Below, one piece after another: positions 38,921 to 50,260 of a stretch of 64,000 nucleotides of DNA. Both the position numbers and the translations under genes were made by a program. The notes under the pieces were generated by a model. That model did not search any database. It worked only from the letters and a program-made list of their open reading frames with translations, and was not told the DNA's origin. This DNA is from an uncultured Chloroflexus sp. (lineage in GTDB: Bacteria; Chloroflexota; Chloroflexia; Chloroflexales; Chloroflexaceae): assembly GCF_937951745.1 (NCBI RefSeq), contig NZ_CALFBQ010000048.1, forward strand, positions 1 to 64,000, in the 5' to 3' direction. Each line of letters begins with the position of its first letter. Position 1 is the stretch's first letter.

Positions 38921-39043
38921 CCTATGTTAGCACGCTGTGCTGGTTGCATACGCTTGCGACCGGCAATATGCGGCTGTGCGTATCTCTCGCGAGTATACTT
39001 GACGAAGCAGCATCTCATCATTCCCATCTGGTGGAGTTGAGCT

Positions 39044-39586
39044 ATGGAAACCAATGGAGGGACGCAACAGTCTGAGCAGTTCCGCACTCTGCAAATGACC
39101 GTGTTGATGACGCCTGATATGGCTAATTTTGCCGGCAATGTTCACGGCGGTCATATTTTGAAACTGCTCGATCAAGTCGCTTTCGCGTGCGCGTCACGCT
39201 ACTCTGGACGCTACGTGGTGACGGTGTCGGTCGATCAGGTTATTTTTCGCGCTCGTATCCATGTTGGTGAATTAGTGACCTTCTTGGCATCGATTAACTA
39301 CACTGGTAATACGTCAATGGAGGTGGGCATTCGGGTGGTGGCCGAGAATATTACTGCGCGCACCCAGCGCCATGTGATGACCTGCTACTTTACGATGGTG
39401 GCGGTTGACGAAAATTTTCGCCCGTGCCCGGTGCCGCCAGTGCGGATCGAGACGGCAGAGCAGCGCCGGCGTTGGATGGCGGCCCGTTTGCGCCGTGAGT
39501 TGCGCCGCGAGATTGAGCAACGCAGCCTTGAAATTCGCCAACACCCTGAAGACTTTCTCAACGAACTCGATAGCGAGCCGCATTAA
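39044..39586 (+). CDS. Hotdog-fold acyl-CoA thioesterase
   Basis: MTVLMTPDMANFAGNVHGGHILKLLDQVAFACASRYSGRYVVTVSVDQVIFRARIHVGELV. Confidence 0.9.
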   Translation: METNGGTQQSEQFRTLQMTVLMTPDMANFAGNVHGGHILKLLDQVAFACASRYSGRYVVTVSVDQVIFRARIHVGELVTFLASINYTGNTSMEVGIRVVAENITARTQRHVMTCYFTMVAVDENFRPCPVPPVRIETAEQRRRWMAARLRRELRREIEQRSLEIRQHPEDFLNELDSEPH

Positions 39587-39630
39587 GGTAATGCATTGAC
39601 GAGCGCGCTACCTCTTCGTATACTACAGGT

Positions 39631-40308
39631 ATGGCGCGAATTTTGATTGTTGAAGATGAAACTGAAATTGCTTCGTACTTACGGCGCGGCCTCAGCTTGG
39701 AAGGCTATCAGGTTGATGTTGCCTACGACGGCATCCGCGGTTTAGAGATGGCTGTCACTGGCAATTACGATCTGGTGGTGCTCGATCTGATGTTGCCGGG
39801 GGTTGATGGCTTTGAAGTTGCCCGCCGGCTGCGCGCCGAGTCGAGTATTCCAATCATTATGTTGACAGCGCGCGATGCGGTGCGTGATCGAGTGGCTGGG
39901 TTGGAGGCCGGCGCTGACGATTATTTGGTCAAGCCGTTTGCCTTTGAAGAGTTACTGGCCCGTGTTCGCGCCCAGTTGCGTCGCCAACAAGCGAGTCTAC
40001 AGCAGGAAGTACTGCGTTTCGCTAATTTGACTCTTGATACCCGATCACGTGAATTGCGCGTGGGTGATCGTCGCGTTGAGTTGACGGCGAAAGAGTACGA
40101 TCTGCTAGAACTCTTTATGCGCCATCCCAATCAGGTGTTAACCCGCGACATTATCTATGATCGGGTGTGGAATTACGACTTCGGCGGCGAAAGCAATATT
40201 ATCGAGGTCTATGTGCGCTACTTACGTCAGAAGCTTGAGGCCAACGGTGAGCCACGCTTGATCCATACCGTGCGTAGTGTGGGGTATATCCTGCGCGAAG
40301 ATGGGTGA
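39631..40308 (+). CDS. OmpR/PhoB-family response regulator
   Basis: [46 protein letters not shown]; winged-helix C-terminus [31 protein letters not shown]. Confidence 0.95.
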   Translation: MARILIVEDETEIASYLRRGLSLEGYQVDVAYDGIRGLEMAVTGNYDLVVLDLMLPGVDGFEVARRLRAESSIPIIMLTARDAVRDRVAGLEAGADDYLVKPFAFEELLARVRAQLRRQQASLQQEVLRFANLTLDTRSRELRVGDRRVELTAKEYDLLELFMRHPNQVLTRDIIYDRVWNYDFGGESNIIEVYVRYLRQKLEANGEPRLIHTVRSVGYILREDG

Positions 40309-40315
40309 CCAGTAA

Positions 40316-40336
40316 GGGCACAGCACTGCTGTGCCC
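40316..40336. terminator. Palindromic hairpin between convergent genes
   Basis: GGGCACAGCA-C-TGCTGTGCCC. Confidence 0.65.
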
Positions 40337-40380
40337 CATTGCGCAGGCACAGCAGCGCCGTGGCTCGACGGGTTACGGGT

Positions 40381-41493
40381 TTATGTGCTGCCCAAGGCTG
40401 CGATAAGCTGTTGCACCGCACTGACCACCGGCAAATCTCCTTCTACCACCGCCTGTTCGATCACAGGTAAGCGCTCACGCACAGCCGGATGGGCAAAGAA
40501 GAGCGTGCGTAATTGTTCATCGATCAGCGTGTAAAGCCAATCACGCGCCTGTTCACGGCGACGAGTCGACCAAACACCGCTGGCCATCATCTCGGTGCGG
40601 AAGTGTTCGATCTCGTGCCAAACGGCAGTGATGCCGTCGCCGGTCAGCGCCGAACAGGTACGCACCGGCGGTTTCCAACCCGGTGTTGCTGGGGTGAGGT
40701 AGCGTAGAGCATGACGATATTCGGCTTGCGCTGCCAACGCGCGCGCTTTGTTATCGCCGTCGGCTTTGGTGATGACCAGCGCATCGGCCAGCTCAATGAC
40801 GCCCTTCTTAATCCCTTGTAGCTCATCACCGGCGCCGGCCAGCATCAACAGCAAGAAAAAGTCCACCATCCCGCGCACGGCGGTCTCGCTCTGGCCGACG
40901 CCGACCGTCTCTACTAACACCACGTCAAAACCGGCTGCCTCGCAAATCAAAAGAGTCTCGCGAGTCTTACGGGCTACACCGCCCAAACTACCGCCCGACG
41001 GTGAGGGTCGAATATAAGCGTTGGGATGGCGGGCAAGTCGTTCCATGCGGGTTTTGTCGCCCAAGATGCTGCCGCGCGAGATACTGCTAGATGGATCGAT
41101 TGCCAACACCGCCACCCGATGCCCCTGTTCACAGAGCATTGTGCCAAGTGCTTCGATGAAGGTGCTTTTACCGACGCCGGGCACGCCGGTGATGCCGACC
41201 CGGAGCGCCCCGCCGGTGTAAGGCAGCAGTTGGCGTAGAACCTCTTGGGCTTGAGCGATATGAGCTGGTGCGTTGCTCTCAATCAGCGTAATGGCGCGGG
41301 CCAGAATAGCGCGGTCACCGTTGCGCACCCCTTCGACATACTCCTCTGTTGTGAGGGTGCGGCGACGTGACCCACTCGGTGCAGGAGCTGACGTGAGAGG
41401 ATTGCCGGGCAAGCCGTCGTGACGACTGGCGATCCCAGCCAGCACCGATAACGCGAATGGCATCTCTTCGGTTGGTGATTGGTCGTTGGTCAT
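40381..41493 (-). CDS. meaB: Methylmalonyl-CoA mutase-associated GTPase MeaB
   Basis: [88 protein letters not shown]. Confidence 0.96.
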   Translation of the reverse strand: MTNDQSPTEEMPFALSVLAGIASRHDGLPGNPLTSAPAPSGSRRRTLTTEEYVEGVRNGDRAILARAITLIESNAPAHIAQAQEVLRQLLPYTGGALRVGITGVPGVGKSTFIEALGTMLCEQGHRVAVLAIDPSSSISRGSILGDKTRMERLARHPNAYIRPSPSGGSLGGVARKTRETLLICEAAGFDVVLVETVGVGQSETAVRGMVDFFLLLMLAGAGDELQGIKKGVIELADALVITKADGDNKARALAAQAEYRHALRYLTPATPGWKPPVRTCSALTGDGITAVWHEIEHFRTEMMASGVWSTRRREQARDWLYTLIDEQLRTLFFAHPAVRERLPVIEQAVVEGDLPVVSAVQQLIAALGST

Positions 41494-41518
41494 AACGGTC
41501 TCAATATTCTAACATAAT

Positions 41519-41547
41519 GGAGAGACGTTGCAAGGCAACGTCTCTCC
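41519..41547. terminator. Palindromic hairpin between mutB and meaB
   Basis: GGAGAGACGTTGC-AAG-GCAACGTCTCTCC. Confidence 0.65.
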
Positions 41548-41564
41548 AACGGTCGTATTCCTTT

Positions 41565-43766
41565 CTACGGCGCCGGTGTTGCGACGCTATCACCGTGCAA
41601 CCGTCGTTGCAGCTCACGGAGCAGTTTCTCGGCGGCAACGGGAATGATTGTACCGGGGCCGAAGATCAGCGCCGCGCCGTGTGCGCGCAGGAATTCGTAA
41701 TCTTGGGGCGGAATAACGCCGCCAATCACGATCATAATGTCTTCGCGACCCAATTTGCGCAACTCTTCGACCAGTTGCGGCAAGAGGGTTTTGTGGCCGC
41801 CGGCCAGCGAGCTGATCCCAACCACGTGTACGTCATTTTCAACTGCTTGCCGTGCAACCTCTTCAGGTGTCTGGAAGAGCGAACCAATATCGACATCAAA
41901 GCCGAGGTCGGCAAAGGCCGTCGCCACCACCTTGGCGCCGCGGTCGTGGCCATCTTGCCCGATCTTTGCCACCAATATGCGGGGGCGGCGACCTTCAAGT
42001 GCAGCGAAGGCATCAGCCATAGCGCGCACGTGCTGTATCTGCTCGGCGTCGCTATACTCGCTGCCGTAAACGCCGGCTACCGAGCGAATTTCGGCTTTGA
42101 AGCGGCCAAAGACCTTTTCCATCGCCATCGAAATCTCGCCGAGGGTAGCCCGCGCGCGCGCAGCTTCAATCGCTGCCGCCAGCAGGTTGCCTTCCCCGGT
42201 GGCCGCCACGCGCGTCAGCTCATTGAGAGCTGCCTGCGTTTTGGCCTCGTCGCGTTCAGCGCGCAGCTTTTGCAGCCGTTCGATCTGCTTCTGGCGCACA
42301 GCAGTGTTGTCAACTTCCAGAATCTCGATCGGTGCTTCGTATTCGAGCCGGTACTTGTTGACACCGACAATCGTCTCGCGGCCTGAATCGATATGGGCTT
42401 GCCGGCGCGCCGCCGCCTCTTCGATCCGCAGTTTGGGCAAACCGGCCTCAATCGCTTTGGCCATACCACCCAGCTCTTCGACCTCTTGGATATGTGCCCA
42501 TGCGCGGCGGGCCAGCGCATCGGTCAGCCATTCGAGATAGTACGACCCGCCCCACGGATCGACGATCTTGCAGATGCCGGTCTCTTCTTGCAGGTACAAC
42601 TGGGTGTTGCGGGCAATGCGAGCCGAGAAGTCGGTCGGTAACGCGATCGCCTCGTCGAGCGAATTGGTATGCAATGACTGCGTGTGGCCGAGGGCAGCGG
42701 CCATTGCCTCGATGCAGGTGCGGGCTACATTGTTGAACGGGTCTTGTTCGGTGAGGCTCCAGCCCGATGTCTGGCAGTGGGTGCGCAGCGCCAGCGAGCG
42801 GGGGTCTTGTGGGTTAAACTGCTTGATAATCTTGGCCCAGAGCAGACGGGCAGCGCGCATCTTGGCGATCTCCATGAAGTAGTTCATCCCGATCGCCCAG
42901 AAGAACGAGAGCCGCGGCGCGAAGGCGTCAATCGCCAGCCCGGCCTTCAACCCAGCGCGCACATACTCCAGCCCGTCAGCCAGCGTGTAGGCTAGCTCAA
43001 GGTCGGCGGTGGCGCCGGCCTCTTGCATGTGGTAGCCCGAAATACTGATGCTGTTGAACTTGGGCATGTGCTTGGCCGTGTACGCAAAAATATCGGCAAT
43101 GATGCGCATTGACGGCTCAGGCGGGTAGATGTAGGTGTTGCGCACCATGTACTCTTTCAAGATGTCGTTTTGGATGGTGCCGGTGAGTTGTTCTTGCCGT
43201 ACACCTTGCTCTTCGGCGGCGACGATGTAGAAGGCCATGATCGGAATCACCGCGCCGTTCATCGTCATCGAGACCGACATCTGATCGAGCGGGATACCAT
43301 CGAACAGTATCTTCATGTCGAGGATCGAGTCGATGGCCACACCCGCTTTACCAACATCACCGACGACACGTGGGTGGTCAGAGTCGTAACCACGATGGGT
43401 AGCAAGATCAAAAGCTACCGACAACCCCTTTTGGCCAGCAGCAAGGTTGCGTCGATAGAAAGCGTTACTCGCCTCGGCAGTAGAAAAGCCCGCATACTGG
43501 CGGATCGTCCACGGTTGGGTAACGTACATGGTCGGGTACGGGCCACGTAAGTATGGTGGAATGCCGGCGGTAAAGCCAAGGTGCTCAAGGCCGACCAAAT
43601 CGGCAGCCGTATAGAGTGGCCGCACCTCGATCTGTTCCATCGTGCGCCAAGTCAGCTCGCGCAACGGCTTGCCGGCTACTTGTTCAGCTTTTGCCTGCCA
43701 CTCAGTCAGATCAGGGACAGGTCGCTCATCGCGGTATGACAGCGTCGTGAAATCGGGGTTCTTCAC
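41565..43766 (-). CDS. mutB: Methylmalonyl-CoA mutase large (catalytic) subunit
   Basis: [83 protein letters not shown]12-binding [28 protein letters not shown]. Confidence 0.97.
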   Translation of the reverse strand: MKNPDFTTLSYRDERPVPDLTEWQAKAEQVAGKPLRELTWRTMEQIEVRPLYTAADLVGLEHLGFTAGIPPYLRGPYPTMYVTQPWTIRQYAGFSTAEASNAFYRRNLAAGQKGLSVAFDLATHRGYDSDHPRVVGDVGKAGVAIDSILDMKILFDGIPLDQMSVSMTMNGAVIPIMAFYIVAAEEQGVRQEQLTGTIQNDILKEYMVRNTYIYPPEPSMRIIADIFAYTAKHMPKFNSISISGYHMQEAGATADLELAYTLADGLEYVRAGLKAGLAIDAFAPRLSFFWAIGMNYFMEIAKMRAARLLWAKIIKQFNPQDPRSLALRTHCQTSGWSLTEQDPFNNVARTCIEAMAAALGHTQSLHTNSLDEAIALPTDFSARIARNTQLYLQEETGICKIVDPWGGSYYLEWLTDALARRAWAHIQEVEELGGMAKAIEAGLPKLRIEEAAARRQAHIDSGRETIVGVNKYRLEYEAPIEILEVDNTAVRQKQIERLQKLRAERDEAKTQAALNELTRVAATGEGNLLAAAIEAARARATLGEISMAMEKVFGRFKAEIRSVAGVYGSEYSDAEQIQHVRAMADAFAALEGRRPRILVAKIGQDGHDRGAKVVATAFADLGFDVDIGSLFQTPEEVARQAVENDVHVVGISSLAGGHKTLLPQLVEELRKLGREDIMIVIGGVIPPQDYEFLRAHGAALIFGPGTIIPVAAEKLLRELQRRLHGDSVATPAP

Positions 43767-45904
43767 TCAGCCACTCCTTTCAGACGTTGCAGCCGGGCCA
43801 GCGTTTCATAACAATTGGCGCGCAGGTGGATGAACTCATCGATCCCGGCGGCGCGATACGTGTCAATAAGATCGGTCGGATAGCCGGCCAGCACGACCGT
43901 GACATCAGGTCGTTGCGACTTGATCGCGTGGGTCAAGGCCGGCACAATATCTGGATACGTTTCGTCAGTTGAGCAGATCGTAACAATCTCAGCGTCGGAA
44001 GCGAGCGCTGCAGCGGCGGCTTCTTCAACAGTAGTGAAGCCATCGTTGCCGATGACAGCAAAACCTCCAGCGGCGAAAAAGCCGGTCGAAAAGTCTGCCC
44101 GAGCCTTGTGCTGACTAATTGGTCCCATATTAGCGAGGAACACAGCCGGGCGGCGCCCGGTGCGGGCAGCATAGGCATCGGCAGCGGTGCGTAGAGCTTC
44201 GAACTGCTCGGCGGCACGGTGGGCCGGCAGCAACTCAATCTGCGGCGCGGCGCTATCGGCGGCAGCCAGCGCGCAGCTCAGTTCACCCATAGTCGCGCCG
44301 GCACGAACGGCGGCCAGTGTGGCTGCCATGGTGCGCCGGTGGGCCAGCTCAACTAGCGCAGCTTGGCATGCCTCTTCCGAGCGCATCTCACGGGCGTGGC
44401 GTAGATCAACCGCACGGGCAGCGTGCAACTGCACGTGGTCGATCTGGCGTACCTCCGGCAGCTTCTCGCTGAGATTGGGATACATATTGACGCCGACGAT
44501 CACCTCGCGGCGTTGAGCAATAGCGGCAAAGCGCTCGGCACGGGTGGCAGCGATAGCCGCTTGCGGCATTCCCGCGCGCAGAGCGGCTGCCATGCCACCC
44601 TGCCGTTCGATCTCTTGGAAGAACGCCCACGCCTTGGCCGCGATCTCATCAGTCAACTTCTCGACCGCCCACGACCCACCGGGTGGATCGATCAGGCGGA
44701 AGAAGTTGCACTCTTCTTGCAGGATCACGTGCAAATTACGGGCAATCCGGCGCGAGAACTCGTCGGGCAGGCCCCACGCTTCATCAAAATGACTGATATG
44801 GATGCTCTGCGCCCCGCCCATCACTGCTGCCATCGCCTCGCTGGTGGCACGCAGCATGTTGTTATAGACATCGTAGCGCGTCTTCGTCCACGCCGAAGTG
44901 CGGGCGTGTAGATGCATCTGCTGCGCAGTTTCATCACCGTCGAACGCGGTTACTACCCGCGCCCACAGCATACGAGCGGCGCGCAGACGGGCTACTTCGA
45001 TGAAGAACTGCGATCCCACCGAGCACGAAAATTGGATGCGTGGGGCCACGTCATTGACACTGAGGCCACGCTCTTGCAACGCGCGCAGATAGGCAACTCC
45101 GGTTGCTAATGCGCATCCTAGCTCTTGGGCGGCGTGGGCGCCACTGTTGTGGTACACGTGAGTACTAACAACTATGGTGCGTAGATTTGGGGCATGCGTT
45201 TGTGCCCATCGTGTCCACTCGGCCAACAGGTCGTAGCAACGGTCGAGCGACGCCGGTAACGTCCCATCGGCAGCTAACACTTCGAGCGGATCGGCGCCGA
45301 TACAACCGCGTAGCCGGTCGGACGGAAGGCCCTGCTCTTCGGCGGCGGTTACGAGCAGGGCCGCTACCGGCAGCGCCTGCGCGCCGGCATTCACCAACAG
45401 TGACAGCCGGTCAAGGTCGAGCTGGGCGAACAGGCGGCGGGCATCGGCTAGCGTTGCCAGTGAGAGACCGCCCGCACCTACCTGCGCCGGCGCGGCTACG
45501 TCGGGATCGAGACCAAAGCGGGTAGCCTGATCCAGCGGCAAGTTGAGTGTCGTCAAGCCGCGCGGTACATCGGCCTGTGCCGCCCGATTCGTTTCATCTG
45601 CGGTCGGATAAGGCAGCTCTTGCGCCACCTGCCAGCGTTCCAACACCGGCCCCAACACGCGCGTATCGCGCACAAACGGGGCAAAGCCGGGCAGCGAGCC
45701 AGTGTGCGGCAACTCGGCAATATCGGCAGCGTTATAGATCGGTTGCAGCAGAATTTGTTCGTAGGTCTTGGTAATTAGGCGCTTCTCAAACGGAACGCCC
45801 TTCAGCGTCTTCTCAGCCGCTGCCCGCCATTCCTCATACGTCGCAGGCGCGAACATATCGAACAACGGAGCGTGCTGGGCCGTCTCCTGCGTCTCTGAAG
45901 GCAT
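43763..45904 (-). CDS. mutA: Methylmalonyl-CoA mutase small subunit
   Basis: [29 protein letters not shown]; lacks the DxHxxG cobalamin motif ([11 protein letters not shown]); overlaps the mutB start. Confidence 0.94.
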   Translation of the reverse strand: MPSETQETAQHAPLFDMFAPATYEEWRAAAEKTLKGVPFEKRLITKTYEQILLQPIYNAADIAELPHTGSLPGFAPFVRDTRVLGPVLERWQVAQELPYPTADETNRAAQADVPRGLTTLNLPLDQATRFGLDPDVAAPAQVGAGGLSLATLADARRLFAQLDLDRLSLLVNAGAQALPVAALLVTAAEEQGLPSDRLRGCIGADPLEVLAADGTLPASLDRCYDLLAEWTRWAQTHAPNLRTIVVSTHVYHNSGAHAAQELGCALATGVAYLRALQERGLSVNDVAPRIQFSCSVGSQFFIEVARLRAARMLWARVVTAFDGDETAQQMHLHARTSAWTKTRYDVYNNMLRATSEAMAAVMGGAQSIHISHFDEAWGLPDEFSRRIARNLHVILQEECNFFRLIDPPGGSWAVEKLTDEIAAKAWAFFQEIERQGGMAAALRAGMPQAAIAATRAERFAAIAQRREVIVGVNMYPNLSEKLPEVRQIDHVQLHAARAVDLRHAREMRSEEACQAALVELAHRRTMAATLAAVRAGATMGELSCALAAADSAAPQIELLPAHRAAEQFEALRTAADAYAARTGRRPAVFLANMGPISQHKARADFSTGFFAAGGFAVIGNDGFTTVEEAAAAALASDAEIVTICSTDETYPDIVPALTHAIKSQRPDVTVVLAGYPTDLIDTYRAAGIDEFIHLRANCYETLARLQRLKGVAE

Positions 45905-46208
45905 GGCTATACTCCTTGCCGGCAGCCCATACCCAACCCTCGATACCGTTAGTATACCAGCAAATCGAGGGTAAAATGGGCACGATAAACCGGATCGTCC
46001 ATGAAGTAAAAGACTGGTTACCCTAACCACAGGTTATCTGATCGATGCTGCTTGTCAATAGCTCATCGTAGGGAAGCGAGTTACAGTTCAACAACCGGTC
46101 AAAATCGGGAAGGCTCGCCCTTGACAATCGCGCCAGCGCCGCGTATAGTGCGATGACGATAGCGAAAACCTGTTCAAGTAGACTTCTAGATTCATTGGGA
46201 ATTGCTTC

Positions 46209-48551
46209 ATGGGCGAAAAAGTAGTGATCGTTGAGTCGCCGGCCAAAGCGCGGACGATTCAGAAATATTTGGGCAAAGGCTATAAGGTTACCTCCAGCAT
46301 GGGCCATGTGCGCGATTTGCCTAAGAACGGGCTGGCGATTGATATCGAGCACGATTTTGCCCCTTCCTATGAAATCGTTAAGCCGAAGGTCGTTCAAGAG
46401 TTGAGCCAAGCAATCCGCAACGCTGACGCGATCTATCTGGCGACCGACCCCGATCGCGAGGGTGAAGCGATTGCGTGGCATATTACGCAGTCGGTCAAGA
46501 CGCCAAAAAAGACGCCGGTGTACCGGGTGGTCTTTCAAGAGATCACGCGCAATGCGGTGCAGCAGGCGTTACAACAGCCGCGCCAGATCGACCAAAATTT
46601 GGTTGACGCTCAACAGGCGCGGCGGGTGCTCGACCGGCTGGTTGGCTATCAGCTTAGCCCGCTGCTGTGGGATAAGGTCAAGCGTGGTCTAAGCGCCGGG
46701 CGGGTGCAGTCGGTGGCGGTGCGGCTGATCGTCGAGCGCGAGCGCGAGATCGAGCAGTTCCAGCCGCAGGAATATTGGACGATCGAGGCCGATCTGTTGA
46801 AAGAGGCTGGCATCGCGCCGCGTGATCTCTTCCGCGCGACCCTGATCGAGCGTGACGGTAAGAAGCTGGAGAAGTTTTCGATTGAGCGGCGTGAGCAGGC
46901 CGAGGCGATCGTGGCCGATCTGAAAGGCGCGACCTATACCGTTGCCAAAGTGACCCGGCGCGACAAGCGCCGCTCGCCGGCGCCGCCGTTTACCACCAGT
47001 ACCTTGCAGCAAGAGGCAGCCCGTAAGTTGGGGTTTAGCGCCAAGAAGACCATGATGCTGGCTCAGCGTTTATATGAAGGGGTCGATGTTGGTGGTGAAG
47101 AGGGCACGGTCGGTTTGATTACCTACATGCGTACCGATAGTGTGCAGGTGGCGGCGGAAGCGCAAGCTGAAGCCCGCGAGGTGATCGGTAAGCGGTTTGG
47201 GAGTGACTATCTCCCCGACCAGCCGCCGGTCTACAAAACCAAGGCGAAAGGTGCGCAGGAGGCGCATGAGGCGATTCGTCCAACCAGTAGCGCTCGCACG
47301 CCTGAGCAGTTGAGTGAGCGGCTTGATCGCGATCTGTGGCGGCTCTACGATCTGATCTGGAAGCGGTTTATCGCTTCGCAGATGGCCCCGGCTATCTTTG
47401 ACAGCACTACGGTTGACATTGCCGCCCAACCGAGCGTGGCCGGCGCGCCGCCCTACCTCTTCCGCGCCACCGGCTCGGTGCTTAAGTTCCCCGGCTTCCT
47501 CGCCGTCTATAACGTCAGTCTCGACGAAGGCGAAGAGGACGAAGACAGCGAACGTCGCTTGCCACCCTTGGCTGAAGGTGAGGGTTTGCAGTTGGTTGAG
47601 CTGCTATCGGTGCAACACTTCACCGAACCGCCGCCGCGCTATACCGAAGCCAGTCTGGTAAAAGAGCTGGAACGGCTCGGCATTGGTCGGCCTAGCACGT
47701 ACGCGACTATTCTCTCAACGATTCAAGAGCGTGAATACGTCGAGATGGTCGATAAGAAGCTGATTCCGACCACATTAGGGCGGGTGGTCACCGATTTGCT
47801 GGTTGAGCATTTCGGCAACATTGTCGATTACGATTTCACCTCGTCGCTCGAACAGCAGCTTGATGATATTGCCGAAGGTTCTAAACAGTGGGTGCCGGTA
47901 TTGCGTGAGTTCTACGGCCCTTTTCGTTCGACGCTTGAGACGGCGCAGCGCCAAATGCGCAATGTTAAGCGCGAAGAGATTACGACCGATATCGATTGCC
48001 CGAAGTGCGGTCAGGGAAAGCTGGTGATTAAGTTTGGCCGGAACGGTGAGTTTTTGGCCTGTTCGCGGTACAACCGTGAGGGTGAAGGCGATTCGTGCGA
48101 TTTCACCAGCGATTTTCACCGCGATGAGAATGGTCAGATCATTCTTGATAAGGCGAGCGCGCCAGAGACGAGTGATGTGCTGTGCAACGTCTGTGGCCGG
48201 CCTATGGTGATCAAGAAGAGCCGATTTGGCCCCTTCCTTGGTTGTTCGGGCTATCCAGAATGTACCAACACCCGCCGGATCGGTCGCGATGGCAAGCCGG
48301 CTCCGTTGCCAGAACCGACCGGTGTGACCTGCCCAAAGTGCGGCGAGGGCGAACTATTGCGACGCCGGGGCAAGTTTGGCCGCCCGTTCTACGGTTGCTC
48401 GCGCTATCCGAAGTGCGACTACATCGCTAACTCGCTCGATGAGGCGCAGGCCGGGGTGGCAGTCGAAGCTGCACCGGCGCCACAGCCCGCTCCTGAAAAG
48501 CCGGCGGTGTCAGCCCGCAAAGCGAGCAGTAAAACCCGTAAATCGGCGTAA
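46209..48551 (+). CDS. topA: DNA topoisomerase I (type IA)
   Basis: VIVESPAKARTIQKYLGKGYKVTSSMGHVRDLP; TDPDREGEAIAWH; YMRTDSV; three C-terminal zinc fingers. Confidence 0.97.
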   Translation: MGEKVVIVESPAKARTIQKYLGKGYKVTSSMGHVRDLPKNGLAIDIEHDFAPSYEIVKPKVVQELSQAIRNADAIYLATDPDREGEAIAWHITQSVKTPKKTPVYRVVFQEITRNAVQQALQQPRQIDQNLVDAQQARRVLDRLVGYQLSPLLWDKVKRGLSAGRVQSVAVRLIVEREREIEQFQPQEYWTIEADLLKEAGIAPRDLFRATLIERDGKKLEKFSIERREQAEAIVADLKGATYTVAKVTRRDKRRSPAPPFTTSTLQQEAARKLGFSAKKTMMLAQRLYEGVDVGGEEGTVGLITYMRTDSVQVAAEAQAEAREVIGKRFGSDYLPDQPPVYKTKAKGAQEAHEAIRPTSSARTPEQLSERLDRDLWRLYDLIWKRFIASQMAPAIFDSTTVDIAAQPSVAGAPPYLFRATGSVLKFPGFLAVYNVSLDEGEEDEDSERRLPPLAEGEGLQLVELLSVQHFTEPPPRYTEASLVKELERLGIGRPSTYATILSTIQEREYVEMVDKKLIPTTLGRVVTDLLVEHFGNIVDYDFTSSLEQQLDDIAEGSKQWVPVLREFYGPFRSTLETAQRQMRNVKREEITTDIDCPKCGQGKLVIKFGRNGEFLACSRYNREGEGDSCDFTSDFHRDENGQIILDKASAPETSDVLCNVCGRPMVIKKSRFGPFLGCSGYPECTNTRRIGRDGKPAPLPEPTGVTCPKCGEGELLRRRGKFGRPFYGCSRYPKCDYIANSLDEAQAGVAVEAAPAPQPAPEKPAVSARKASSKTRKSA

Positions 48552-48589
48552 GGGTAGGTTTCAATCCTAACCGAGGAGTGCAGAATATG

Positions 48590-48616
48590 GAGTGCGGCAG
48601 TTTGACTGCCGCACTC
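48590..48616. terminator. Palindromic hairpin between convergent genes
   Basis: GAGTGCGGCAG-TTTGA-CTGCCGCACTC. Confidence 0.75.
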
Positions 48617-48623
48617 TCTGTTG

Positions 48624-49529
48624 TTAGGACGCCACCGTCTTCCCGTCCGGCATCGCCAACGACCCGGTCGCGCGGATCTTGCTTGTCGCCTGACCAGCCA
48701 CGATCTGGCGATGGACAGTGTAGTTGATCAGGCATAACGCCGGGATAGCGAATGCGCCGATGCCCGGGATTGATTGCATTCCGATGAGGAAGATCGCCAC
48801 GATTCGCAAGACCCAGTTGGTGAAGCAGCCGATGCCTACCGGCACGTAGCTCTGCAAGCTGGCGATTAAACTCAGCCGGTAGTAGATGATTGCCGGTACC
48901 ACCCCAATAATCGGCACTAACCCCAGCAAGCCGCTAACGAGCAGGGTGCGCGGCAGTTGCCGGTCTAGTACGCGCAGAAATGAATTGACCTGCGCCACAT
49001 CGGTGAAGGTGACAGTTTCGCATGCCGGGCAGGCTTGTTGCACCGCGCGCTTCTTGAGCCGGGTAGCGCAGCTTGGGCAACGGCGATGCTTGATCAGTGT
49101 AATCCGGTGCGCCGCCAGATCGGTGACCGGTTCTGGCCGTGGTTGGCCGATCCAACCAACCATGCGCGGTTGCTGGTTGGGCTGGCGGCAGGCCGGGCAT
49201 TCGAGCGCCGCGGGATGCATCTGGCCGCCGCAATGTTGGCAGGCGATCATCATCTTCCGCTCGCGCAGCTCGAAGTAGCGCCGGATGAACCAAAGGCCGA
49301 GCACGGTAAGACCGGCTAGCAACAAGGCCAGCAGCGGGAAGAAGATCAGCACAACGGTGGTCGTTATTGCCCATCCGCCGTCACCCCACGAAAACAGCTT
49401 GAGCAAACCAAGGTGGCCGCCGGGATCCATCAGGCAAATGAGGGTAATGATGGCGGCGCGGATGCCAGAGATGATCCAGATCGCGATGGTGACAATGCTT
49501 GACCAAACGACCGCAATCGGTTGGGCCAA
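48624..49529 (-). CDS. Membrane protein with internal zinc ribbons
   Basis: TM segments flanking CQHCGGQMHPAALECPAC and CPSCATRLKKRAVQQACPAC. Confidence 0.7.
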   Translation of the reverse strand: MAQPIAVVWSSIVTIAIWIISGIRAAIITLICLMDPGGHLGLLKLFSWGDGGWAITTTVVLIFFPLLALLLAGLTVLGLWFIRRYFELRERKMMIACQHCGGQMHPAALECPACRQPNQQPRMVGWIGQPRPEPVTDLAAHRITLIKHRRCPSCATRLKKRAVQQACPACETVTFTDVAQVNSFLRVLDRQLPRTLLVSGLLGLVPIIGVVPAIIYYRLSLIASLQSYVPVGIGCFTNWVLRIVAIFLIGMQSIPGIGAFAIPALCLINYTVHRQIVAGQATSKIRATGSLAMPDGKTVAS

Positions 49530-49550
49530 CCATGCGAGGCTATCGGCTGG

Positions 49551-50018
49551 CTAGGGGGCCAGCGGCACGACAGTGGCAACTGCCACGCCGGTGCTGAGTG
49601 CGGCCACAATATCGGGCGGCAGTGTCTGTGTCAGTAGATCGAGGATCTGTTCCATCTGGCTATTCACCATCTGATATTGCACGCCAAAGCCGGCCCCAGT
49701 CTTCACAAGGCGATTCACAAACCCCATCATCTCTTGTGCCGTGGCGCTGCGTTCGCTCGACCACTCGTAGATCACGCCCAGCAAAATCAAGAATAAAAAT
49801 GGCCCTTCAAACGCCCACGTTGGTAGATCAACGCCGCCAATTTGGTTGGCAAGAATGGTAGAGAACCCCATCGAATCGCGTGCGATTTGCTCAGGATTGA
49901 GCAGATGTTGTTGTACAAGACCGCCGATCAGCACTAGCATCAACACACTGGTGAACGGGTAAGCCGACAAGGCTGGCGTGAGGCCGACCGCTTGGATGAG
50001 CGAGGTAAAGTGGATCAT
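49551..50018 (-). CDS. Hypothetical membrane protein
   Basis: Hydrophobic segments; no recognisable family motif. Confidence 0.5.
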   Translation of the reverse strand: MIHFTSLIQAVGLTPALSAYPFTSVLMLVLIGGLVQQHLLNPEQIARDSMGFSTILANQIGGVDLPTWAFEGPFLFLILLGVIYEWSSERSATAQEMMGFVNRLVKTGAGFGVQYQMVNSQMEQILDLLTQTLPPDIVAALSTGVAVATVVPLAP

Positions 50019-50260
50019 ACATGCTCCTGTGTTAGAGGTTGATATCGAGAGGTGTCTGCCGATCGCAATCGCTTACCCTTTCCACTAACGAAAGATTTAA
50101 CGGATGTGTTCTGGTTGTAACAAAACGTTCAATCTGTTTCAAGAATGCGATGGTATAATGCAGTAACACAAGAGTGACACAAGCCGGCAGTACCATTGCG
50201 GCCCGCTGAAGCACACTTCCGGCTAAGTAGGCCAAATGTTTTGCAAAGGATGACAAGCGC

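Noticed and set aside
41517-42386. Plus-strand ORF (289 aa) opposite mutB
   Set aside because: Antisense shadow of mutB; no motif.
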